Notes under the pieces: model-generated
The model's input: the letters and a program-made list of their open reading frames with translations, nothing else
The model's database searches: none
Told to the model about the DNA's origin: nothing
Position numbers and translations under genes: made by a program
Assembly (NCBI GenBank): GCA_030813035.1
Contig: JAUSTV010000013.1
Source of the DNA: Bacillus_BA fengqiuensis
GTDB lineage: Bacteria; Bacillota; Bacilli; Bacillales; Bacillaceae_H
DNA length: 64,000 bases
Reading direction: 5' to 3' (one strand)
In this document: in pieces, positions 50,143 to 57,423 of the stretch
Numbering within the stretch: position 1 is the first letter of the stretch
Layout: the number at the start of each line of letters is the position of its first letter

Positions 50143-50931
50143 ATGAAGGAAAATTACCCTGTCATTAAAGGAGCAGAACCATTTTACTTTAAAGGAAACG
50201 ATATTGGTCTTCTTATTTCCCATGGTTTTATGGGCACTCCGCAAAGCGTGCGATTTTTGGGTGAAAGCCTCTCCCGTTACGGGTATACGGTTTTAGGTCC
50301 GAGATTAAAGGGACATGGGACCCATTATCAAGATTTAGAAAAGTGCACGCATGAAGAGTGGCTTGCAGAATTGGAACGGGGCTATCCCATTTTAAAAGAG
50401 CAGTGCTCAACTATTTTCGTCATGGGCCAATCAATGGGAGGGACGTTAGCTCTTTGGCTTGCTGACAAATACCCTAATATTAAAGGAATTATACTCATTA
50501 ATGCTGCCTTGAGTGTACCGGCATTTGAATACTTGAAGGGAAAAGCAGGACCGAAATTTATCAGTGAAAAGGAACCGGATTTGAAGGCAAGAGGAATCCA
50601 TGAAATTACTTATCCAAACACACCTCTACGCTCCATTCATGAACTGCAAAAGTTAATGGAGAAGACCCCTGCTATCATCCCAAGCATCACTCATCCTATA
50701 TTGTGCTTTAAATCAGCTGAGGATCACGTCGTTCCCCCTGAAAATACAGAGTATATTATAGAACACATCGGATCGGACAAAAAAGAAATGGTTACCCTCT
50801 TCAATTCCTATCATGTTGCTTCCATGGACAATGATAAAGAGATTATCGTGGAATATTGCCACAGATTCATTGAGCGGCAAGTATTTGGGGAACAGTCAAA
50901 TGCTACTGAAAAATTGGGGCGTGAGGGCTAG
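50143..50931 (+). CDS. alpha/beta-hydrolase carboxylesterase (Est30/YvaK-like)
   Basis: 262 aa. Oxyanion region SHGFMGTPQSVRFLGE, nucleophile elbow GQSMGG (Ser97), acid FKSAEDHVVPPENTEYI and His SYHVASMDND fit the Geobacillus Est30 family of monoacyl esterases. RBS AAGGAGGAG. The role here (perhaps ester-containing organosulfur) is unknown. Confidence 0.85.
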   Translation: MKENYPVIKGAEPFYFKGNDIGLLISHGFMGTPQSVRFLGESLSRYGYTVLGPRLKGHGTHYQDLEKCTHEEWLAELERGYPILKEQCSTIFVMGQSMGGTLALWLADKYPNIKGIILINAALSVPAFEYLKGKAGPKFISEKEPDLKARGIHEITYPNTPLRSIHELQKLMEKTPAIIPSITHPILCFKSAEDHVVPPENTEYIIEHIGSDKKEMVTLFNSYHVASMDNDKEIIVEYCHRFIERQVFGEQSNATEKLGREG

Positions 50932-51064
50932 GAGAAGTCATCCATTTAAATGGGCAAAACGTAAAAATGCTCCAAATAAAAATTCCCCAAAAGTAAATTT
51001 GATGTAGATTTTAAGATTATAGTAACCATTACTAACCTATTCATTATTCAAAGGAGGTTGAATA

Positions 51065-51232
51065 ATGGGGAAAGTATTTCGTGAGGCGATAGAGAAAAGG
51101 AAAAGTTTTCTTATTAACCAGTTAGTCAACAGAGGGGTTTATAAAAAGAATGACACGCATTTATTTGAATTGACTTTAAGTGATTTAGAAGAAGAATATA
51201 ATAAAATCGAAATCAAAAAGGAGAGTAGATAA
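51065..51232 (+). CDS. FbpA-like small basic protein, copy 2
   Basis: 55 residues: FREAIEKRKSFLINQLVNRG, then VYKKNDTHLFELTLSDLEEEYNK. RBS AAAGGAGG. Paralogue of 15183. Followed by degenerate element E16. Confidence 0.75.
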   Translation: MGKVFREAIEKRKSFLINQLVNRGVYKKNDTHLFELTLSDLEEEYNKIEIKKESR

Positions 51233-51334
51233 GGACCAACAGAGGATGGGCTTAAACTTGCAATGATTTTTAATTCGTACTTAATAAATAGGAATTAAAA
51301 GTGATGGCATGGTGAACATAGATTCAAATTAAAA

Positions 51335-51395
51335 GGTGAATCAGTCGAATAAAGGCATTATTATTTTGTTTTTTGGCAGAATAATAGTGCCTTTC
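51335..51395 (+). promoter_or_regulatory. leader element E16, degenerate
   Basis: ggtgaatcagtcgaataaaggc keeps the spacing and GGC but the inner stem no longer pairs. The terminator GGCA.TATTATT...AATAATAGTGCC is intact. Confidence 0.45.
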
Positions 51396-51427
51396 TGTAT
51401 TTTTTATTTCATCATTTAAAAACATAG

Positions 51428-51456
51428 TTGACAGGTAGGAAAAGTGTGTTTATTAT
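51428..51456 (+). promoter_or_regulatory. CymR-like promoter P17
   Basis: TTGACA, 17-base spacer, TATTAT; -35 continues GGTAGGAA as in P1. Confidence 0.65.
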
Positions 51457-51528
51457 TAGCAATAACAGAAAATTCATTTACATAAGAATTTTTCATTGAA
51501 GTATTAATTATGAAAAGAAAATAGGACA

Positions 51529-51587
51529 GCTGATCAGACAAACTGAAGGCACCTTACTCCCAAACTCTTAGGATGGGTGTCTTTTTT
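51529..51587 (+). promoter_or_regulatory. leader element E17
   Basis: GCT-GA-TCAG-ACAAA-CTGA-A-GGC overlapping GGCACC...GGGTGTC + T6. Upstream of the TauE-type permease. Confidence 0.75.
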
Positions 51588-51646
51588 GTAAAAAAAGCGT
51601 TGTTTTAAAGAATTTTTAGCCAATAAAAGGCATGAGGGGGACAAAT

Positions 51647-52543
51647 ATGAAAAAACTGATTGTTTTAGCATTTGTAGGTTTTTTGGCACAATTAATTGAC
51701 GGGGCATTGGGGATGGCTTACGGGGTTACATCATCATCTCTTTTATTGGCGTTTGGCATTGCACCAGCGGTAGCCTCTGCTTCTGTCCACCTTTCTGAAG
51801 TCGTGACAACGGCTGCTTCAGGGGTATCTCACATTAAATTTGGAAACGTGGATAAAAAACTGGTGTACCGACTGATTGTTCCAGGATCGATCGGCGCTTT
51901 CGCCGGCGCTTGCTTCTTAAGCAATTTACCTGGTGATATTGTGAAGCCCTACGTGTCGACTTTCCTTTTGCTTCTTGGTTTCTATGTTCTTTTTCGTTTT
52001 CTGTTCAAATTTCAGTCTGGTGAAGAAAAAGAAGCAAAGCCATTATCAGCGAAACAATCCATCCCATTAGGATTAATTGCCGGCTTCGCGGATGCGACAG
52101 GCGGAGGAGGTTGGGGACCGATTGCGACCCCTGTTCTTTTGTCCAAGAAAGGAATGACAGCACGTAAAGTAGTTGGAACAGTGGACACGAGCGAGTTTGC
52201 TATCGCTGTTTCGGCCACTCTCGGTTTTATCCTTTCATTAGGATGGGAAACCGTGAATTGGTTTTGGGTCGGATCTTTGATGCTTGGAGGAATTTTTGCT
52301 GCACCTATCGCGGCATGGCTTGTTCGAAAAGTTCCAGCTCAGCTAATGGGCCTTTTAGTTGGAGGCTTTATTATTCTAGTCAATGCACGCACAATTTTAA
52401 CTACATGGGTGACAAATGAAGCATCCTACCCTGTTATTTATGGTTTTATTTTGCTGGGATGGGGAGCGGCTATTTTGTTTGGTGTTCGTAAGATGAAAGT
52501 GAACCAAGCGGTTGAAAAAGAAAATGCAAAATTAATTAGCTAA
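51647..52543 (+). CDS. TauE/SafE-family permease (YtnM-like)
   Basis: 298 aa from ATG 51647 (GAGGGGG). Eight predicted helices. Signatures GFLAQLIDGALGMAYGVTSSSLLLAFGIAPAVASASVHLSEV and GLIAGFADATGGGGWGPIATPVLL are TauE/SafE. Such permeases export sulfite or sulfonates, or import sulfur compounds. YtnM closes the B. subtilis ytmI operon. A decayed duplicate lies at 15900-16072. Confidence 0.87.
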   Translation: MKKLIVLAFVGFLAQLIDGALGMAYGVTSSSLLLAFGIAPAVASASVHLSEVVTTAASGVSHIKFGNVDKKLVYRLIVPGSIGAFAGACFLSNLPGDIVKPYVSTFLLLLGFYVLFRFLFKFQSGEEKEAKPLSAKQSIPLGLIAGFADATGGGGWGPIATPVLLSKKGMTARKVVGTVDTSEFAIAVSATLGFILSLGWETVNWFWVGSLMLGGIFAAPIAAWLVRKVPAQLMGLLVGGFIILVNARTILTTWVTNEASYPVIYGFILLGWGAAILFGVRKMKVNQAVEKENAKLIS

Positions 52544-52593
52544 TCGGTCAATTTTACACTAAGCGAAGAGCAAATTTTTATTTTAATTCCTAG

Positions 52594-52622
52594 TTGACTC
52601 ATTGGATAAATGTGAATAGTAT
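52594..52622 (+). promoter_or_regulatory. CymR-like promoter P18
   Basis: ATTCCTAG then TTGACT, continuing CATTGG; TAGTAT -10 at 17 bases (or TATAAT at 52622). Confidence 0.65.
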
Positions 52623-52753
52623 ATAATTAAGTTTGAAAATTCCTTAGATTACAATAGTATCCATTCAAAGCACAACACTCATGTCATAGTACAAAGGTGT
52701 CGACACCACCAAGTGAATGGCCATACTTCATTCAAGAGTACATCGTAAATATT

Positions 52754-52916
52754 GCCGATCAGTCATACTGAAGGCTGCTTGTTTTTAATGGGCTTTGTTA
52801 AGCCATGTTGGTCAAATATCGGTTTATTCATATGAAATAGATATTTCGTGTGAATGAGTCGACACCAACCATGGACTTTAACGTGGCGTTCTATTAAAAA
52901 CCAGGCAGCCTTTTTT
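52754..52916 (+). promoter_or_regulatory. leader element E18 with expanded terminator loop
   Basis: GCC-GA-TCAG-TCATA-CTGA-A-GGC, then terminator arms GGCTGC..GTTTTTAAT (52773-52789) and ATTAAAAAC.AG.GCAGCC (52893-52910) + T6. The ~103-base loop holds its own inverted repeat (CCATGTTGGT / ACCAAC.ATGG). A GGTGTCGACACC palindrome lies upstream at 52697. Before sbp. Confidence 0.7.
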
Positions 52917-52950
52917 ATATGAAAAAATAGATAATGAGAGGGGATTCAAT

Positions 52951-54036
52951 ATGTTACATGTTAAAAAAGCGGCATCCAAGTTTTTACTCGTGTTAACTCT
53001 ATTAGCGGTCGTGCTGGCCGGGTGCAGCAGCAATCAGACTAGTAACCAAAGCAATCAGAAAGAGGAAGAAAAAAATAATGAAGGGGCTTCGAAAAAAGAA
53101 CCGGTCGAGTTATTGAATGTATCGTATGATCCGACCCGTGAGCTTTATCAAGACTTTAATAAAGAATTTGCGAAATATTGGGAAGAAAAAACAGGGCAGC
53201 CTGTTACAATCCAGCAATCGCATGGTGGTTCAGGGAAGCAAGGGCGTGCGGTCATTGACGGACTTGAAGCAGATGTCGTTACATTGGCATTGGCTTATGA
53301 TATCGATGAAATTGCAAATGCGAGAGACTTGATTGCAAAAGATTGGCAAACGCGTTTACAGGATAACTCGACTCCTTATACGTCAACCATTGTGTTTCTT
53401 GTTAGAAAAGGAAATCCTAAAGGAATTAAGGACTGGGATGACTTGACCCAAAAAGGAGTTTCCGTCATTACGCCTAACCCGAAAACGTCTGGTGGAGCAC
53501 GCTGGAACTATCTTGCGGCCTGGGCTTATGCAGAAAATAAATTTGCAGGTGACGAAAAGAAAGTAAAAGAGTTTGTGAGCCAGCTATATAAAAACGTTGA
53601 GGTTCTGGATTCTGGTGCACGTGGTTCGACTACGACATTCGTTGAACGAGGCATTGGTGATGTCCTGATCGCATGGGAGAATGAAGCATTCCTGACACTG
53701 AATGAATTAGGAAAAGACCAATTTGAGATTGTGGTTCCATCTATCAGCATTTTGGCTGAACCACCGGTGGCAGTGGTTGATAAAGTGGTAGAGAAAAAAG
53801 GAACAAAAGAAGTCGCTGAAGCCTATTTGGAGTATCTATATACAGACAAAGGCCAAGAGATTGCAGCTAAGCATTACTATCGCCCGCGAAACGAAGCCAT
53901 TCTTGAAAAATATGCCGACCAATTTCCGAAAATCAATTTAGTGACTGTCGACGAACATTTCGGCGGATGGAAAAAAGCTCAAGAAACCCATTTTAATGAT
54001 GGCGGGACTTTTGACGAAATTTATCAGCCGCAATAA
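52951..54036 (+). CDS. sbp: sulfate/thiosulfate-binding lipoprotein
   Basis: 361 aa. Lipobox VLAGC (Cys25). Sbp fold: LLNVSYDPTRELYQDFNKEF, IQQSHGGSGKQGRAVIDGLEADVVTLALAYDID, VRKGNPKGIKDWDDL, PNPKTSGGARWNYLAAWAYA, YEYLY-type C-terminus. Captures sulfate for CysTWA. A fragment duplicate lies at 31843-32020. Confidence 0.93.
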   Translation: MLHVKKAASKFLLVLTLLAVVLAGCSSNQTSNQSNQKEEEKNNEGASKKEPVELLNVSYDPTRELYQDFNKEFAKYWEEKTGQPVTIQQSHGGSGKQGRAVIDGLEADVVTLALAYDIDEIANARDLIAKDWQTRLQDNSTPYTSTIVFLVRKGNPKGIKDWDDLTQKGVSVITPNPKTSGGARWNYLAAWAYAENKFAGDEKKVKEFVSQLYKNVEVLDSGARGSTTTFVERGIGDVLIAWENEAFLTLNELGKDQFEIVVPSISILAEPPVAVVDKVVEKKGTKEVAEAYLEYLYTDKGQEIAAKHYYRPRNEAILEKYADQFPKINLVTVDEHFGGWKKAQETHFNDGGTFDEIYQPQ

Positions 54037-54175
54037 AGGAAACTACTATCAGTGGAGGGCTCTTATCCTCCACTGATGGTTAATTGATCTTATCGGGCTT
54101 GTGGGGGCAATAATTCCCTACTTGCGATAGCTTGAAGGAGAATTTTACTGTCTGTTAGGGCGGGATCACAAGTTT
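54034..54175 (+). repeat. R2-type composite repeat between sbp and cysT
   Basis: aaaggaaactactatcagtgg, the hairpin ATCAGTGGAGG/CCTCCACTGAT (54048-54077), cccta.ttgcgatagcttgaaggag and ctgtctgttagggcgggat mirror 21470-21576. Confidence 0.45.
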
Positions 54176-54240
54176 TTTTTATCAAATGGATCGTTACAGA
54201 AACTTTTGGTTTTACTCGTTTCTCCATGACGATTCATTTG

Positions 54241-54287
54241 ATGGGTGTCTCAAAACCACATGTTTTCTGTGGTTTTGAGACACCCAT
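54241..54287. other. 20-bp perfect inverted repeat before cysT
   Basis: ATGGGTGTCTCAAAACCACA and its exact complement, 7-base loop, no T-run after. It may stabilise the upstream sbp mRNA 3' end, partially terminate, or be a repeat element. Confidence 0.6.
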
Positions 54288-54326
54288 TCCATCTAATCTA
54301 TCCTCCATCATTGAAGAGGTGAATGT

Positions 54327-55166
54327 ATGATTCATTTACAAAGGTTAAAGATCAAAAAACACAGCATTTTACCCGGTTTTGGGTTGTCCCTCGGATTCAT
54401 CATGCTGTACATCAGCATCCTCATTTTATTGCCTTTATCCATGATCTTTTTCAATACGGCCACAATGGGCTGGCCTAAGATTTGGGAAACGATCACGGAA
54501 CCGAGGGTCGTCGCTTCTTATAAACTGAGCTTCGGGGCATCTTTTGTCGCTGCTTTCATTAATGTGATATTCGGAGTGTTGATTGCCTGGGTTTTAGTCC
54601 GTTATCGTTTCCCGGGCAAGCGTATTGTAGACGGCCTTGTTGATTTGCCTTTTGCATTGCCAACCGCTGTGGCAGGTATCGCTTTAACGACCTTGTATAC
54701 GGAAAACGGCTGGATTGGTAAATTTCTTGGATTTAAAGTGGCATTTACTCCTCTTGGAATTACCATCGCTTTAACATTTATCGGATTGCCATTCGTTGTT
54801 CGCATGGTGCAGCCCGTTTTGCAAAACTTCGATAAAGAAATGGAAGAAGCATCGGCAAGCTTAGGGGCGAATCGTTTCCAAACCTTTGTAAAAGTCATTT
54901 TTCCGGAGCTGTTGCCGGCCGCCCTTACAGGTTTTGCGCTTGCCTTTGCGCGAGCTCTCGGAGAATACGGTTCGGTCGTCTTTATTGCAGGCAATATGCC
55001 GATGCGGACAGAAATCACCCCGCTCTTGATCATGACAAAGCTTGAACAATATGATTATGCGGGAGCAACGGCGATTGCAGCCGTTATGCTCGTTATTTCT
55101 TTTATTCTCTTATTTTTGATTAATTTATTACAATGGTGGACAAATAAAAGGTTTGCCCATAATTAA
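54327..55166 (+). CDS. cysT: sulfate ABC transporter permease CysT
   Basis: 279 aa, about six helices. LPFALPTAVAGIALTTLYTENGWIGK, EEASASLGANRFQTFVKVIFPELLPAALTGFALAFARALGEYGSVVFIAGN (EAA loop and GEYGSV) are CysT/CysU hallmarks. RBS AGAGGTGA. First of cysTWA. Confidence 0.92.
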   Translation: MIHLQRLKIKKHSILPGFGLSLGFIMLYISILILLPLSMIFFNTATMGWPKIWETITEPRVVASYKLSFGASFVAAFINVIFGVLIAWVLVRYRFPGKRIVDGLVDLPFALPTAVAGIALTTLYTENGWIGKFLGFKVAFTPLGITIALTFIGLPFVVRMVQPVLQNFDKEMEEASASLGANRFQTFVKVIFPELLPAALTGFALAFARALGEYGSVVFIAGNMPMRTEITPLLIMTKLEQYDYAGATAIAAVMLVISFILLFLINLLQWWTNKRFAHN

Positions 55167-55177
55167 GGAGGGTACGT

Positions 55178-56059
55178 ATGGCCGGACATGTTCCAATGCA
55201 GCATCAGGGTACAACGGTGACTCACACGAAGACAACAACCGAACCGTTCTGGATTCGCTCGCTGCTGATTGCGGCGGCATTAGGATTTTTAAGTTTATTT
55301 CTTGTTTTACCGCTTGTGGCGATTTTCGTAAAGGCCTTCGAGAAGGGAGTAGAAGTGTATCTCGCTTCTATCAGCAGTCCCGATGCGTTAGCCGCTATTA
55401 AACTAACATTGCTTGTCGTCCTGATTACAGTTCCGCTTAACGCCATATTTGGCGTTGCGGCAGCCTGGGGAATTACGAAGTTTGATTTTAAAGGAAAAAA
55501 TATCTTGATTACGATTATTGATCTTCCTTTTGCCGTTTCTCCCGTTATCGCAGGGTTAGTGTTTGTGCTGTTATTCAGTGCACACGGTTTATTTGGCCCA
55601 TGGCTGTTGGAGCATGATATTAAAATCATCTTTGCCGTACCCGGAATTGTGCTTGCGACTTTGCTTGTGACCTTGCCTTTTGTAGCCCGGGAATTGATTC
55701 CATTAATGCAAACGCAAGGGTCGGCAGAAGAAGAGGCTTCTTTAACATTAGGTGCAAGTGGGTGGAAGACGTTTTGGCTTGTGACGCTTCCCAATATTAA
55801 ATGGGGCTTATTATACGGGATCATTTTATGTAATGCCCGGGCAATTGGAGAGTTCGGGGCCGTCTCTGTCGTATCGGGTCATATTCGCGGCATGACCAAT
55901 ACGATGCCGCTGCATATTGAAATTTTATACAATGAATACCAGTTTTCCGCAGCCTTCGCCGTTGCGTCATTAATGTCGATTCTTGCCATTGTGACATTGG
56001 TCGTCAAAAATTTCATTGAATGGAAAACGAAACAACCATTCGATTCTCGCAGCCATTAA
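55178..56059 (+). CDS. cysW: sulfate ABC transporter permease CysW
   Basis: 293 aa. IDLPFAVSPVIAGLVFVLLFSAHGLFGPWL, EEEASLTLGASGWKTFWLVTLPNIKWGLLYGIILCNARAIGEFGAVSVVSGHIRG are CysW motifs. An ~28-residue hydrophilic N-terminus precedes helix 1. RBS AAGGAGGG, 11 bases after cysT. Confidence 0.92.
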   Translation: MAGHVPMQHQGTTVTHTKTTTEPFWIRSLLIAAALGFLSLFLVLPLVAIFVKAFEKGVEVYLASISSPDALAAIKLTLLVVLITVPLNAIFGVAAAWGITKFDFKGKNILITIIDLPFAVSPVIAGLVFVLLFSAHGLFGPWLLEHDIKIIFAVPGIVLATLLVTLPFVARELIPLMQTQGSAEEEASLTLGASGWKTFWLVTLPNIKWGLLYGIILCNARAIGEFGAVSVVSGHIRGMTNTMPLHIEILYNEYQFSAAFAVASLMSILAIVTLVVKNFIEWKTKQPFDSRSH

Positions 56060-56078
56060 TAAGAAGGAGGTTTCTAAG

Positions 56079-57152
56079 GTGAGTATCCAAATCAAAAATA
56101 TTTCAAAGTCTTTCGGCTCATTTAAAGCTCTTGATCATATTAATATCGACATCCAAACAGGCGAATTAGTAGCCCTTTTAGGTCCATCGGGATCCGGAAA
56201 AACATCGCTTCTTCGCATTATTGCCGGATTAGAGGCAGCAGATCAAGGAGCCATCCTTTTCGGGAATGAAGATATAACACATATTGGCACAAAAGAACGG
56301 AAAGTAGGCTTTGTGTTTCAGCATTACGCCTTATTTCGCCATATGAATGTGTTTGAAAACATTGCTTACGGTTTAAAAGTGCGACCTAGAAAGATACGCC
56401 CGTCCAAAAAACAAATAGAAGAAAAAGTGAATGAATTGCTTCGGCTAGTGAAATTGGAAGCTTTCGCCAACCGCTATCCGTCGCAGCTTTCAGGAGGGCA
56501 AAGGCAGCGTGTCGCGCTCGCAAGGGCATTAGCGGTTGAACCGAAAGTTCTCTTATTGGATGAACCGTTTGGCGCGCTTGATGCTAAAGTTCGCAAAGAT
56601 CTTCGGCGCTGGCTGAGAAGATTGCATGATGATTTCCACATCACGAGTATATTCGTTACCCATGACCAAGAAGAAGCGTTGGATGTAGCCGATCGTGTCG
56701 TGGTCATGAATGAAGGAAGAATTGAGCAAATCGGAAGTCCGGAAGAAGTGTATGATCATCCGAACAGCCCGTTCGTCTATGATTTTTTAGGCAACGTCAA
56801 TTTGTTTCAAGGCCGTCTTCATAAAGGGAAATTGCATCATGGCAATGTTGAAATCGATGCACCGGAATTTGCGGAAACGGAAAATATAAAAGCGATTGGT
56901 TATGTTCGCCCCCATGACGTTAGTGTCGAGCGGGAAGGAAAATCCAAAGAAGCTGTCCAGGCAACAATCGTTCATATCCACGTCGTAGGCCCAATCGTTC
57001 ATCTCGAATTAAAAAGAAATGATACGGGTGAATTTTTGGAGGCCGAGCTGACAAAGGAGCGTTATCGCGATTTAAAACTAAAAACAGGCGAAGAAGTATT
57101 TATCAAGCCTAAGCAGCTAAGAGTGTTTATACCGGAGGATTATTCAATTTAG
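56079..57152 (+). CDS. cysA: sulfate ABC transporter ATPase CysA
   Basis: 357 aa from GTG 56079 (AAGGAGG). Walker A GPSGSGKTS (35-43), FQHYALFRHMNVFENIAYGLKV, LSGGQRQRVALARAL, LLLDEPFGALDAKVRKDLRRWLR. A TOBE-type regulatory domain fills residues about 240-355 (YVRPHDVSV). Energises sulfate import with Sbp, CysT and CysW. Confidence 0.92.
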   Translation: MSIQIKNISKSFGSFKALDHINIDIQTGELVALLGPSGSGKTSLLRIIAGLEAADQGAILFGNEDITHIGTKERKVGFVFQHYALFRHMNVFENIAYGLKVRPRKIRPSKKQIEEKVNELLRLVKLEAFANRYPSQLSGGQRQRVALARALAVEPKVLLLDEPFGALDAKVRKDLRRWLRRLHDDFHITSIFVTHDQEEALDVADRVVVMNEGRIEQIGSPEEVYDHPNSPFVYDFLGNVNLFQGRLHKGKLHHGNVEIDAPEFAETENIKAIGYVRPHDVSVEREGKSKEAVQATIVHIHVVGPIVHLELKRNDTGEFLEAELTKERYRDLKLKTGEEVFIKPKQLRVFIPEDYSI

Positions 57153-57255
57153 TATCCATGCCATTCGAGGGGAATAAGGGGATGTGCATATCAAGAATTT
57201 CTAAATGTGAGGGGTTTCCTTCCTCCATACACTGATGTGATGGTTAGTTGGAGTT

Positions 57256-57284
57256 ATCGGGTTGTTTTTTCAGCCCGATTTTTG
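57256..57284 (+). terminator. terminator after cysTWA
   Basis: ATCGGG/CCCGAT stem with T-rich loop and T4 tail; preceded by ggggtttcc..tccatacactgatg, a degenerate R2-like block. Confidence 0.6.
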
Positions 57285-57423
57285 TTTGCAATTTCGACAG
57301 ATTGGAAGCTTGCGAGAAATGTACGTTACAAATCAGGTGGTCTTCAGAATAATGAGATTAGTTGTACTAACTTGATGCTTCCCCCATATACTTCGAATAG
57401 AACAGTCACAAAGGAGGATATAT

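Noticed and set aside
54602..55824. Antisense ORFs of 143 and 200 codons across cysT/cysW
   Set aside because: Shadow frames of strongly conserved permease genes with no RBS or recognisable domain.
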